From the NCBI GenBank assembly GCA_037142515.1, contig JBAXAM010000004.1, positions 1-64,000 on the forward strand: DNA of 64,000 nt, given 5' to 3'. Of this stretch, positions 54,401 through 63,563 are shown in pieces (position 1 is the stretch's first letter; each line of letters starts with the position of its first letter). Source of the stretch: JBAXAM01 sp037142515 (lineage in GTDB: Bacteria > Pseudomonadota > Gammaproteobacteria > UBA9339). Position numbers and translations under genes: made by a program. Under the pieces are notes generated by a model. That model ran no database searches. It was not told where the DNA came from and worked only from the letters and a program-made list of their open reading frames with translations.

Positions 54401-57400
54401 GGATTAGCAGAAAAGGATATTGGAATAACAGAAAGTTTTTTTTACTTGGGTGGTACATCATTATCAATTATTAAAATGCAACATGAGTTGTCAAAACTAC
54501 CAGAGCTGAGGACAATAAGAGTGGCGGATTTGTTTAGGTATACTACTATCGAACAATTAGCCGAATTTGCTGGATGTGGTTGTGTTAGTGAAACAGCTAA
54601 TATCATAGAACGCAAAAAGCCCCAAAACTCAGATATAGACTCAGAGATCGCTATTATTGCCATATCAGGGGAATTTTCAGGATGTAAAAACATGTTTGAG
54701 TATTGGGATTTAATTCAGTTGGGTAAGGAGGGATTAAAAAGCGCTACAATCGAAGAGTGTAAGCGATTTAGTATGCCAGAAGATGCGTTACAAAATCCCA
54801 ACTTTTTGCCTAGATCTGGTCACGTGTCCGATACCGATAAATTCGATGCCAATTTTTGGGGCATAACACCAAATGAAGCAAAAAATATGGATCCGCAAAT
54901 ACGCAAATTTTTAGAGCACTGCTGGTATTTATTAGAAATATCTGGCTATGCAGCGTCGAGAAATAAAATAAATATAGGTGTTTTTGCTGGTGGTGGTGAC
55001 AGTGTATATTTAACAAGTTTTGTTCGACAGTCGTTGATAGTAAGCGGAATAGGAAATTTAAATATTAAAGACGCATTGGCAACACGTGTATCTTATTTGC
55101 TTGGGTTAACTGGTCCTGCAAATAATATCAACACAGCATGTTCTACAAGCCTAGTTACTATTGTTGAGGCATGTAAGAGTTTGGTTGGTAATTACTGTGA
55201 TATGGCAATAGCTGGTGGCTCTGCCTTATTATTGCCCGAGGAGATTGGTTATATTTATCAAGAAGGTATGATCTTTTCTAAAGATGGTCATTGTCGAACT
55301 TTTGATCATAAAGCATCAGGAACTGTACATGGTTCTGGTGTTGGAGCAGTTTTATTAAAGCGTTTGGCGGATGCAAAAAAAGATGGAGATAACATTATCG
55401 CGGTTATTAAGGGATATGCGACGAATAATGATGGTAACAGAAAGATTAGTTATACCGCTCCAAGTGTTACTGGCCAAAAAGAATGTATTATTAATGCGCA
55501 GAAAGTAGCAGGAATAACATCAGACATGGTCGGCTATGTGGAGTGTCATGGTACAGGTACTAGACTGGGCGATCCAATAGAGATACAGGCGTTGAGTGAG
55601 GCTTTTAAATATAATGCCAATAAAAATGATATACAACATCACAAATGTGTTATAGGTGCAGTTAAAGCTAATATCGGTCATGCAGGAGCAGCAGCAGGTG
55701 TTGCAGGATTAATTAAAGTGTGCAAAATGCTTGAGTATAAGATAATACCCAAGCAAATAAATTATGATTCTCCAAATGTAGAATTGCATTTAAGTGATAC
55801 AAATTTTGAAATAGTTACTCAGACAAGACAGTGGGATCAAACAGATAATATACCGCGTATAGCTGGAATTAGTTCATTTGGCATAGGCGGTACCAATGCT
55901 CATGCTATCGTTAGTGAATATGTACCAGATATACAAGAGACTGTCCAAGAGCAGCTCTTTAATTACATTTTGCCTTTGTCTGCAAAAAGTCCATCTTCGC
56001 TAGAAGCCTATAGGAAAAGCTTTATAGATTATCTGGCTAACACAACAGATAATATTCAGAACATTGCATATACTTTGCAATTAAAGCGCAAACATTTTGA
56101 TTGTAGGTTATCTATTGTCTGCAATTCTGTTGCAGATGCTATTGACAAGCTAAAAATTAGTGCTGGTATTAGTCGCATAAGCAAACAGAAAACCCAAAAT
56201 ATTGTATTTATATTTCCAGGACAGGGCAATCAATATGCCAACATGAGTCTTAATTTGTATCAACATGATAATGATTATAAAGATACAGTTGATGAATGTA
56301 TTAAGCTAGCCAATAAACATACTAGTACTCAATTTGAAAAAATTTTATTTAATAACGAAACATCTGGTCATGATATTAATCATGCTAAGTGGGCGCAATT
56401 ATCACTGTTCATTGTAGAATATTCATTAGCTAAGTTACTAGAAGCTTTAAATATTAATGCAATATGTTATATCGGGCATAGTATTGGCGAATATGTGGCT
56501 GCAACACTATCTGGAGTGTTTAGCTTAGAAGATACAATAAAATTAGTTATTGCTCGCGGGCAGTTGATGCAGTCTATGCCAAAAGGCGCAATGTTGTCAA
56601 TATTGGCTAGCGCTACTGAGATAGAGCAAGTAGCAAAAAACAATTATTGTGAAATCGCAGTAATTAATTCACCAAAAAATTGTGTTGCATCTGGTACGCA
56701 TGAATCTATAAATAACTTAAAAGCAATATTAGAAAAAAATAATATTTCAACAATACTTTTAAAAGTATCTCATGCTTATCATTCGTACTTAATGACAGAA
56801 GCATCAAGAAAATTTATATCTCAATTCAAACAAATCAAACTTAATAAGCCACAAAAAAGATTTATTTCCAATGTTACAGGTGATTTTATAACAGATGCTG
56901 ATGCAATAAACCCAGAATACTGGGCCAACCATATGCGCAATACAGTATTATTTAGCAGTGGTATAAAAACATTGTTTAATAATTATAGTAACTTGCTTTT
57001 TATAGAAGTTGGTACTGGAAAATCATCTATATCTTTTGTCAAGCAACACGATGTAGGAAAGTCCAATATTGTTCAATTATTAAATTCTCAAAAAGATAAT
57101 ACTGAGGGTGTGCAAGATGCTAGTTTTAAGGAAGATATATTAAATAAGCTATGGATTGGTGGATATAATATAGATTTTAATGGTTATTATAATTATAAAA
57201 ACCATGGAAAAATAGTTGGATTACCAAGCTACTGTTTTGATAGTTCTTCATATTGGATAAACCAACCAATGAGCGCTAGCGCAACTATGATATCAACAGC
57301 AGATTCATCAATATCAACTTTTGATTTAGAGAATATAAAGTCCAAGGTAATAGAGCAAGATCAGCCTGATAAATATTATGAAATTGCAAAAATATTTTTG

Positions 57401-58882
57401 GATGTGCTTGGGGTAGAAAAGATTAGTGTACATGATGGTTTTTCTTTGCTTGGCGGAGATAGTTTTCTGGTTACAAGTTTAATCGCTAAATTGCAGCGAA
57501 ATTATAAAATTAGTATAGATGACTTTTTAAAGCTTCAGACTATTGCTAGTGTTGCCGAGTTTGCTCCATATGTAAAAGGTAATCTACATCACAAACTCGA
57601 ACAAACGAAAGTATTGTATGCAAAAAAATCCACGTGTCTAGTGCGCGATGTTGAAGATATGTCCATAAAACAAGCAAAATACTTGCATGAGATAGAGCAT
57701 ATAAAATTTAAAAAACAAAAAAAGAATATAAGTAATGTATTATTGACTGGCGCCACTGGGCATGTTGGTTGCAATATTTTATATCAGTTATTACATGAAA
57801 CCTCGTACAAGATATATTTAACAGTTCGAGCGTTATCAAACGAAGAGGCTAACAAGAAAATAGATCACAAGTTCAGGTATTATTTTGATACTAATTTAGA
57901 GCGCTATAAAGATAGAGTTGTAATATTAGTTTCAGATATTGAGCAGCAGAATTTGGGGGTGTCTCCAATGCAATATCAAGAGTTAATAAACAACATTGAT
58001 AGCATTATCCATTCTGCAGCTCTAGTTAAGCACTATGGTAGTTACGATGAAGCGTACAGGACAAATGTTCAATCAACGATTAACCTGCTGGAATTATCCA
58101 GGTTGACGGCTGCAAAAGATTTTCATTATATCTCTACTATTGCAGTTGCAACTGAAGGTTATATCCCAAATTGTAGTTATTTCGTTTTTAATGAAGACGA
58201 CGATGCTAGTGTATTTACCAGCCGTAATCATATATATTCAACGACAAAATATGAGGGAGAAGTAGCTGTTAATAAATATCGCAAATATGGGATAATGGCT
58301 AATATTTATCGGGTTGGCTCTGTTGGAATGCACTCAATCAATTATCGTCATCAAGAAAACATCGGAGATAATTATTTGTTTGTACAAGTTAAAACAATAT
58401 TGCAGCTTGGTATGATACATAAAGAATTGTCAGAAGTTGAATTGGCGCCAGTAGATTGTGTTGCTTCGGCAATAGTAAAGCTTTTTGAACAGGTTAATCT
58501 TAGTAGTAAAATCTTTCACATTTTTAATCCATATTCGTATAGTTTAATGGAATTATTTGCAGCAGAAAATATACCTGTTAGAATGTGCCAGTTTAATGAG
58601 TTTGTCGACGATATTATAAAAATTCTAGATGCACATACCATAAACAATAAACAAATAGAATTGTTTATGTTGCATCAAAAGTGGTTACAAGAAATTGATG
58701 TTAGCAATGTTACGAAAATTAAGTTACTACAAAACAAAACCGAGATTATTTTATCTAGATTGGGTTTTAGTTGGCCAAAAATAACTACGGAAATGTGGTC
58801 TGATGTTGTGAAGCGAGTGTTGGTAGAAAAGGAGACAAAATGGACAAAACACCAAAAATTTTTAAAGAACTCGAAAAAATAG
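51440..58882 (+). CDS. Hybrid NRPS-PKS megasynthase (C-A-T-KS-AT-T-reductase)
   Basis: A 2480-residue single-protein assembly line. Domains in order: condensation (about 1-440, HHLVIDG at 126-132); adenylation (about 460-960, YTSGTTGNPKG, YGPTEAG, TGDLVRW); carrier 1 (Ser1007 in LGGTSL); ketosynthase (about 1068-1495, Cys1234, His1370, His1414); acyltransferase (about 1587-1870, Ser1681 in GHSIGEY, HAYHS at 1778-1782, malonyl-type); carrier 2 (Ser2008 in LGGDSF); thioester reductase (about 2098-2480, TGATGHVG, Tyr2266 and Lys2270). No KR, DH, ER or methyltransferase is seen. Expected chemistry: an N-terminal acyl or amine unit joins one amino acid, malonate extends it once, and NAD(P)H releases an aldehyde or alcohol. 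Read against GrsA, the A-domain pocket is roughly D-V-S-H-N-S-Y-E-V-K, which I cannot assign. AUA-rich codon use by eye suggests transfer. The overlapping kinase gene follows. Confidence 0.95.
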   Translation: MYKIKLSPYAKIFYTEWLLAPASSRYNLSIDQTLYGDLDVERLRTALKRYVVEHVLLNSHIQDVNGKYYWVKNDSVIELEYSENPVNTSELLSYVASSFDLHNGPLYRFKLLRTGNDVYRLILVFHHLVIDGSTSLDAGVFEAISNYYNDENYSTKHSVDNQINFISSLATTLSANLTQHKDSYKEFWYQQLLDIENIDLSFLKLDRALYDKNRVLLDDINQIEAIKFNYGDIEFAKLKQIKSKYSMTPYGYSQCILAMLFHKYTSQERFAISYPITIGEGLDFIYGAQINTNLIPYRFTKSTTIIDLFNQSKEFFKLTIRSDIKHSYYPVANIIQENNKHLLNVCFAQTFFRDKPFVFTGIKKIEISDKLNLDYVTRDLLLFEQNPRDAKLNYRVVYDKRSIDGYLLNSFVINYKRLFIEVLDDLLTGKNNKHISSYSLLDDKQYQKIVREFNQTEKDYPRDKTIHKLFEEQVLKTPDNIAVAYEDTKLTYQELNNKANQLANCLHYNYDVKPNDLIALYLDRSEQMLITIIGVLKAGAAYVPIDPKLPDERINYIFDNTKSKIILTNRNHQSRLQQIGQQDIIAIDDKTVQSELSLQKEDNPNVSIASNNLIYVLYTSGTTGNPKGVMLEHAACVNRMLWMISTSHFLGNEKVLFKTNYIFDVSFSDIFTTLLTGGTLIVTKNVFDIDEITLKFEKYSIDVCHFTPSQFEAISSIKGFELFEKLKVLNFSGEALYPKILEGLSKKVLCANYYGPTEAGEVTFEDTKFTEANKNIATIGWALPNVKLFILDKYLMPLPVGAIGELYLGGVCLARGYLNNSELTNAKFIANPLQTEQEKLQGINDKLYKTGDLVRWLPDGNIEYIGRNDSQIKIRGYRIELSEIENQLLKFAGIKQTIATINERNKYLIAYYVANEKLDESKLHDFLQRNLPEYMLPSAIIHLDKLPLTANGKLDKAALPEVNFSRNYVAPNNQLQISMVVIWSKILGLAEKDIGITESFFYLGGTSLSIIKMQHELSKLPELRTIRVADLFRYTTIEQLAEFAGCGCVSETANIIERKKPQNSDIDSEIAIIAISGEFSGCKNMFEYWDLIQLGKEGLKSATIEECKRFSMPEDALQNPNFLPRSGHVSDTDKFDANFWGITPNEAKNMDPQIRKFLEHCWYLLEISGYAASRNKINIGVFAGGGDSVYLTSFVRQSLIVSGIGNLNIKDALATRVSYLLGLTGPANNINTACSTSLVTIVEACKSLVGNYCDMAIAGGSALLLPEEIGYIYQEGMIFSKDGHCRTFDHKASGTVHGSGVGAVLLKRLADAKKDGDNIIAVIKGYATNNDGNRKISYTAPSVTGQKECIINAQKVAGITSDMVGYVECHGTGTRLGDPIEIQALSEAFKYNANKNDIQHHKCVIGAVKANIGHAGAAAGVAGLIKVCKMLEYKIIPKQINYDSPNVELHLSDTNFEIVTQTRQWDQTDNIPRIAGISSFGIGGTNAHAIVSEYVPDIQETVQEQLFNYILPLSAKSPSSLEAYRKSFIDYLANTTDNIQNIAYTLQLKRKHFDCRLSIVCNSVADAIDKLKISAGISRISKQKTQNIVFIFPGQGNQYANMSLNLYQHDNDYKDTVDECIKLANKHTSTQFEKILFNNETSGHDINHAKWAQLSLFIVEYSLAKLLEALNINAICYIGHSIGEYVAATLSGVFSLEDTIKLVIARGQLMQSMPKGAMLSILASATEIEQVAKNNYCEIAVINSPKNCVASGTHESINNLKAILEKNNISTILLKVSHAYHSYLMTEASRKFISQFKQIKLNKPQKRFISNVTGDFITDADAINPEYWANHMRNTVLFSSGIKTLFNNYSNLLFIEVGTGKSSISFVKQHDVGKSNIVQLLNSQKDNTEGVQDASFKEDILNKLWIGGYNIDFNGYYNYKNHGKIVGLPSYCFDSSSYWINQPMSASATMISTADSSISTFDLENIKSKVIEQDQPDKYYEIAKIFLDVLGVEKISVHDGFSLLGGDSFLVTSLIAKLQRNYKISIDDFLKLQTIASVAEFAPYVKGNLHHKLEQTKVLYAKKSTCLVRDVEDMSIKQAKYLHEIEHIKFKKQKKNISNVLLTGATGHVGCNILYQLLHETSYKIYLTVRALSNEEANKKIDHKFRYYFDTNLERYKDRVVILVSDIEQQNLGVSPMQYQELINNIDSIIHSAALVKHYGSYDEAYRTNVQSTINLLELSRLTAAKDFHYISTIAVATEGYIPNCSYFVFNEDDDASVFTSRNHIYSTTKYEGEVAVNKYRKYGIMANIYRVGSVGMHSINYRHQENIGDNYLFVQVKTILQLGMIHKELSEVELAPVDCVASAIVKLFEQVNLSSKIFHIFNPYSYSLMELFAAENIPVRMCQFNEFVDDIIKILDAHTINNKQIELFMLHQKWLQEIDVSNVTKIKLLQNKTEIILSRLGFSWPKITTEMWSDVVKRVLVEKETKWTKHQKFLKNSKK

Positions 58883-61239
58883 CTCCGCTGATTCCGGTGC
58901 CATTGTATTGGCTAGATATAGACGGTGTATTCATGGGAATGAATGATTTGTGTTTAAAGGCTACGGGAGTTATGACATCTGGTGTATTTATTGGAAAAAA
59001 ATATGACCAAGCTCACCCAAAAGATATAGCAGAAGCGATAATAAAAAATTTAAAATTAGTAGTAAGTACAGGTAAAACTGTTGAATCAGAAGAAGTGATT
59101 AGAGATTTTTCAACGGGTAGAGATAGGTGTTTTACAGCAATTAGATCTCCATTGCATGATGAAGATGGTGCGATTGTTGGTATAATAGCAACCTCTATTG
59201 AAATCACCGATAAAAAGAATGCTGAGCGTCTGCAGATTGAAAACGAGTTACATAGAGCACAAATCAAAGACCAACTAAAATTCAAAAAAATCGTAGATCA
59301 AGCGGCTCATGACATCCAATCTCCGCTTGCAATTTTGTTGGTTCTTGCTCAACAGTGCACAGGTTTTACAAAAGAAAAAATATTCGACATGCTTAAGACG
59401 TTCACCGCTTTTATTCCAGTAGGTATTTATTGGTCAGATACGAATAATAGAGTTGTGGGCGCAAATAAAAATATTGTTGCAGCAGTTGGTGGTAAATCTG
59501 TTGATGATTTTTTAGGAAAAACACCGTATGAATACTACCCCAAAGAAATGGCAGATAATATTGTTAAACACAACAATGAAGTAATGCGAACAGGGAAAAT
59601 ACTTTCTCAGGAGGAGCAAATTAGAGATGTTACGACTGGAAAAATTAAATATTTTATTTCATACAAAGCTCCGTTGTTTGATAATAATGAAAAAATCATT
59701 GGTATTTTGGGTGCTTCAGCTGATATTACAACAGAAAAAGAAGCTGAGTATACAAAGGAAGAATTACGTAAAACTCAAATAGAAGTAGAAGCGCAAAAAA
59801 AATTCGAAAGAGTTGCTGTCCAGGTGGCCCATGATGTTAACTCACCTCTTTCTAACATACGGGTGCAAATTAAACTGTACGCTAAAGATATTCCTGAAAA
59901 ATTACGTATCATTTTATTAAATAGCGCTAATCGCGCTATTAATATTACTGGTGGCTTGATAAATAGATTTAAGCCAAATTATGTAGAAGGGTCTGACAAA
60001 GAAATTTCTCAACCAGTTATGATTGCATTAGCTTTGTCACAAAGTTTAGGGGAGAAAGAGGGTCAGTTTAAATCGATTAGTTTTACTAGCGATTTTAGCA
60101 GCGATAGTACCTTTGTTGTAGTTAATGTAGAACAATCTTCTTTTATGCGAATGATATCGAACTTGCTTAATAATGCGGTAGAAGCATGTGCAAGTAAAAA
60201 CGGTGCTGTGTGTTTGGGCCTTCGCGTAGATAACAATAGTGTTGTAATTAGCATACAAGATAATGGCAAGGGGATGCCCAAAGAAGTTATAAATAAAATT
60301 TTGAGTGATGAAGCGGTTGCAACAGACAAGAAAGAAGGGCATGGTATTGGGCTTACCCAAATACGCGATACACTGAAACGCAACCATGGTGAGCTGAAGA
60401 TTGATTCTGAAATAGGAAAAGGAACCAAGATGATTCTGACTTTTCCAAGGGCTGCCATGCCAGAATGGATAGCAAAAGAGATTAAAATAAATAAAGGTGA
60501 TACTGTAATTGTTTTAGATGATGAGCCTTCTGCTCATGGAACATGGGATGCTTGTTTTAGAAACCTCTTAAATGATATACAACTAAAACATTTTACTAAC
60601 GGTGATGACGCCATTAATTTTATTAATAGCTTTCCAGAAAAAAACAAGTTGTTCATGTTAACTGATTATGAATTATTAGAGCAGGTGTTGAATGGTATAG
60701 AAGTTATAAAGAAGGTCAATGTTGAGCGTGCTATTTTGGTAACTAGTCACTATGCCGAAGAAGAAGTACAAAAGCTGGTGATTGAAAATGGAATAAAGCT
60801 TTTACCCAAGCAATTGGCTGCAGAAATTCCTATAGAGATATGTAAAGTGAGCAACGACAAAAAGCGCGACAAAAGCAAAGCCGCCAAAAGCAAATCTGAA
60901 GAAGCTGATGCACACGTAGTCGATGACGTTAGAGATATGGCTAATACTATTGGGAGCGTTTTTGAAAGCAGGGGCAAAAAAGCAGATATATATTATAATC
61001 CTGATGATCTTTTAAAGGGTGTGTCCAAATGCCGCAAAGACGTTATAATATGTGTAGACCATGAATTTGAAGGCAGCAAATTAAATGGTTTTGATGTCGC
61101 AAAGCAACTGCATGAACAAGGTTTTACGAGATTGTATCTGTTGTCTGGTAGAACGTTTGAAAAAAGCGAAATCCCGGATTATTTAACTGTAATCATGAAG
61201 ACCGATACTGATGCTATTTTTAAACTGGCTGAGAGTTAA
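58840..61239 (+). CDS. PAS hybrid sensor histidine kinase with two receiver domains
   Basis: 799-residue cytosolic signalling protein without membrane spans. Domains: PAS 1 (about 12-125) followed by an H-box-like segment (AAHDIQSP, His157); PAS 2 (about 188-298); a full HisKA (VAHDVNSP, His331); HATPase with NLLNNAVEAC (Asn445), DNGKGMP and GHGIGL; receiver 1 (about 553-665, Asp560/561, Asp609, Lys657); a Lys/Ser-rich linker; receiver 2 (about 690-799, Asp740, Lys787). It starts with AAGGAG-ATG inside the last 43 bases of the NRPS-PKS gene, so the two are coupled. That suggests control of, or response to, the megasynthase product. No DNA-binding output domain is present. Receiver 2 is the weaker match. 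Confidence 0.9.
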   Translation: MDKTPKIFKELEKIAPLIPVPLYWLDIDGVFMGMNDLCLKATGVMTSGVFIGKKYDQAHPKDIAEAIIKNLKLVVSTGKTVESEEVIRDFSTGRDRCFTAIRSPLHDEDGAIVGIIATSIEITDKKNAERLQIENELHRAQIKDQLKFKKIVDQAAHDIQSPLAILLVLAQQCTGFTKEKIFDMLKTFTAFIPVGIYWSDTNNRVVGANKNIVAAVGGKSVDDFLGKTPYEYYPKEMADNIVKHNNEVMRTGKILSQEEQIRDVTTGKIKYFISYKAPLFDNNEKIIGILGASADITTEKEAEYTKEELRKTQIEVEAQKKFERVAVQVAHDVNSPLSNIRVQIKLYAKDIPEKLRIILLNSANRAINITGGLINRFKPNYVEGSDKEISQPVMIALALSQSLGEKEGQFKSISFTSDFSSDSTFVVVNVEQSSFMRMISNLLNNAVEACASKNGAVCLGLRVDNNSVVISIQDNGKGMPKEVINKILSDEAVATDKKEGHGIGLTQIRDTLKRNHGELKIDSEIGKGTKMILTFPRAAMPEWIAKEIKINKGDTVIVLDDEPSAHGTWDACFRNLLNDIQLKHFTNGDDAINFINSFPEKNKLFMLTDYELLEQVLNGIEVIKKVNVERAILVTSHYAEEEVQKLVIENGIKLLPKQLAAEIPIEICKVSNDKKRDKSKAAKSKSEEADAHVVDDVRDMANTIGSVFESRGKKADIYYNPDDLLKGVSKCRKDVIICVDHEFEGSKLNGFDVAKQLHEQGFTRLYLLSGRTFEKSEIPDYLTVIMKTDTDAIFKLAES

Positions 61240-61793
61240 TGGCAAGTCTTCGCATTATTGGTGGTAAGTGGCGTAGCCGCAAAATTAGTTTTGTGTCATT
61301 AAAAGGCCTAAGGCCTACCACTGATGCTGTTCGAGAAACTCTTTTTAATTGGCTTGCTCCGGTTATTAATAATACAAATTGTCTTGATTTATTTGCTGGT
61401 AGTGGAGCTCTTGGTTTTGAAGCGTTGTCTCGTGGCGCCAAACACGTTGTAATGGTTGATGCCTCAACCCAGATTATCTCTATGCTCAAAAAAACCGCGC
61501 AATTACTGAATGCTGAAGATGTAGATTTTTATTCTGCAAAAATCCCGCAAGCTCTTAGCAAAATCCCCGAGCAATCTTTCGATATTGTGTTTTTAGATCC
61601 CCCGTTCAATTTTGATCTAATAAAACCAACATGTGAAAAATTAGTAAGCTCTGGTTACTTGGCTAAAAATGCTATAGTTTATATTGAAGCTGAAAAAGAG
61701 TTGGATATTAAAAAAGTAACCCCAGAATCATGGCAAATTTTACGCCAAAAAACTGTGGGACAGGTTGGTAGCCACTTGTTGAGTTGTTCCTAA
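61239..61793 (+). CDS. rsmD: 16S rRNA (guanine966-N2)-methyltransferase
   Basis: SAM-dependent enzyme modifying G966 of 16S rRNA. The start LRIIGGKWRSRKI, RPTTDAVRETLFNWL, the SAM site LDLFAGSGALGFEALSRGA and the catalytic LDPPFN are all present in 184 residues. Its ATG overlaps the kinase stop by one base (TAATG), so transcription may run from the signalling genes into this housekeeping cluster. Confidence 0.95.
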   Translation: MASLRIIGGKWRSRKISFVSLKGLRPTTDAVRETLFNWLAPVINNTNCLDLFAGSGALGFEALSRGAKHVVMVDASTQIISMLKKTAQLLNAEDVDFYSAKIPQALSKIPEQSFDIVFLDPPFNFDLIKPTCEKLVSSGYLAKNAIVYIEAEKELDIKKVTPESWQILRQKTVGQVGSHLLSCS

Positions 61794-61811
61794 TGGCATA
61801 CAATTGAAAAT

Positions 61812-62672
61812 ATGTTCAATTTCTTAAAAATATTTTCTGGCAGAAAAGTAATTGATCGAGCGATGCTGGAAGAGCTCGAAGAAAAATTATTGCTGGCTGA
61901 TGTTGGTGCTTCGGTTACGCAGCAAATTATCGAGCAGCTGAAGCGTGAGCTGGCGCTTGAGAAAAATATTGATGTAGAAGTTGTTCTGCAAACTCTAAAA
62001 AATCAACTAGAAAATATTTTAATGCCTTGTAACGAGCCGCTAGTGATTCCAGAAAGCATAAAACCTTTTGTGATTTTACTTGTAGGTGTTAATGGTTCAG
62101 GAAAAACGACAACAGTGGGCAAATTAGCCAAGAAATTGCAGTTTGTTGGTTATAAAACCATGCTTGCTGCTGGTGATACTTATCGTGCAGCTGCAATCGG
62201 GCAATTAAAAGTTTGGGGTGAGCGTAATGGTATTGCTGTTATTGCACAAAAGCAAGGCTCAGATAGTGCTGCTGTGCTGTACGACGCATATCAAGCCGCT
62301 AAAAGCCGGGGCGTTGATGTTTTAATTGCTGATACTGCAGGGAGGCTGCATACTCAAAGTAATCTTATAGAGGAGCTCAAAAAGATCAAACGAACCCTAC
62401 AAAAAATTGATCCTGCTGCGCCACACGAGGTTCTTTTGGTCTTAGATGCAACAGTGGGTCAAAATGCTTTAAATCAGGCTAAACAATTTCAGGAGGCGAT
62501 TGGAGTTTCAGGTATTTGTCTTACCAAGCTAGATGGTACCGCTAAGGGTGGGATAATTTTTGCTATTGCGCAAAATACCAAAATACCAATTCGCTATATT
62601 GGGCTGGGTGAAAACATTGATGATTTGAAGCCGTTTAACGCTAAAGAATTTATAGATGCTTTATTTAGTTAA
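61812..62672 (+). CDS. ftsY: Signal recognition particle receptor FtsY, NG core only
   Basis: SRP receptor GTPase that targets nascent membrane proteins to SecYEG or YidC. The N domain (about 1-85) and G domain (VNGSGKTTTVGKLAKKL, DTYRAAAIGQL, DTAGRLHTQ, TKLDGTAKGG) are complete in 286 residues. The long acidic A domain found in E. coli FtsY (about 497 residues) is absent. The order rsmD-ftsY-ftsX is conserved except that ftsE is missing. Confidence 0.97.
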   Translation: MFNFLKIFSGRKVIDRAMLEELEEKLLLADVGASVTQQIIEQLKRELALEKNIDVEVVLQTLKNQLENILMPCNEPLVIPESIKPFVILLVGVNGSGKTTTVGKLAKKLQFVGYKTMLAAGDTYRAAAIGQLKVWGERNGIAVIAQKQGSDSAAVLYDAYQAAKSRGVDVLIADTAGRLHTQSNLIEELKKIKRTLQKIDPAAPHEVLLVLDATVGQNALNQAKQFQEAIGVSGICLTKLDGTAKGGIIFAIAQNTKIPIRYIGLGENIDDLKPFNAKEFIDALFS

Positions 62673-62699
62673 TAAAATTTAGTTAATGAAAGAAAACTT

Positions 62700-63563
62700 A
62701 TGCAATATCATATTCGTACTCATAAAAAAACCACGACATCACCGCACCTTGTGCCCTCTATGATAGGGGGCTTTAAGCAGCTTTTATGTATGCCACTTAC
62801 AAATTTTATTATTATTTTTGTTATTGCATTCGCCATTTTTTTGCCGGTGAGTTTTTATGTTGGGTGGAAAAATGTAAGCTCTTTGAATAGCGCTTGGAGT
62901 CGGGCAACAGAAATTTCTGTGTATCTTAAAAAAAACATAAGTCAAAAAACAGCGATTAATATGGCCCAACAGTTAAAATTAAATAGCGCTATTATGGATC
63001 TTAAATTAATTTCGCCAGATAGCGGCATGAAAGATTTTGTTAAATACACTGGTTTTGGTGAAATTTTGTTAGGAGTTAAAGAAAACCCATTGCCATACGT
63101 TATTGCTATTTACCCAAAAGTAAGCGAGTTGACGGAAGACCAAATTATTGCATTGGTTGATGCCTTAAAAAACCTTCCAGAGGTCGAAGCTGCAAAAATA
63201 GATATGGATTGGGTTACGCATAGTTATCGGTTGTTGGGTTTGTTGGAATATTTGTCATTGGTTTTAGCTTTGTTATTTGGTGCTGGTGCATTGATAATAA
63301 TTTGTTTTACTGCATATGCCTCGCCACAAATTATTATGAACAAGGTCAATGTATCCAAACGGGTATTACAATACCAATGTTTTTGGCACAGTTTAATTGG
63401 TGGTTTATTAGCTATAGCATTAATCAATTTTATTTTAATGCGGCTTAGTAGCATGGGTTTTATTTTGCAAGGATTAGAGGGAACCAGCAGTATAATATTT
63501 GTTTTTTTTGGGGTTTTTTTGGGTGTTATCAGTTCTAGGTTTTCTATAAGGCACCTGACATAA
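62700..63563 (+). CDS. ftsX: Cell division protein FtsX
   Basis: Inner-membrane protein with four spans (one near residues 35-55, three in the C-terminal half around 180-280) and a periplasmic loop between the first two, as in the FtsX/MacB-like family. It normally pairs with the ATPase FtsE to control peptidoglycan hydrolases at the septum. Only 27 bases separate it from ftsY, so ftsE, usually located there, is not at this locus. The 287-residue length is a little short of E. coli FtsX. The stop overlaps the uvrA ATG. Confidence 0.88.
   Translation: MQYHIRTHKKTTTSPHLVPSMIGGFKQLLCMPLTNFIIIFVIAFAIFLPVSFYVGWKNVSSLNSAWSRATEISVYLKKNISQKTAINMAQQLKLNSAIMDLKLISPDSGMKDFVKYTGFGEILLGVKENPLPYVIAIYPKVSELTEDQIIALVDALKNLPEVEAAKIDMDWVTHSYRLLGLLEYLSLVLALLFGAGALIIICFTAYASPQIIMNKVNVSKRVLQYQCFWHSLIGGLLAIALINFILMRLSSMGFILQGLEGTSSIIFVFFGVFLGVISSRFSIRHLT

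Noticed and set aside
51440..58882. Assigning the amino acid loaded by the A domain
   Set aside because: The pocket residues were aligned by eye to GrsA and do not match a code I can name reliably.
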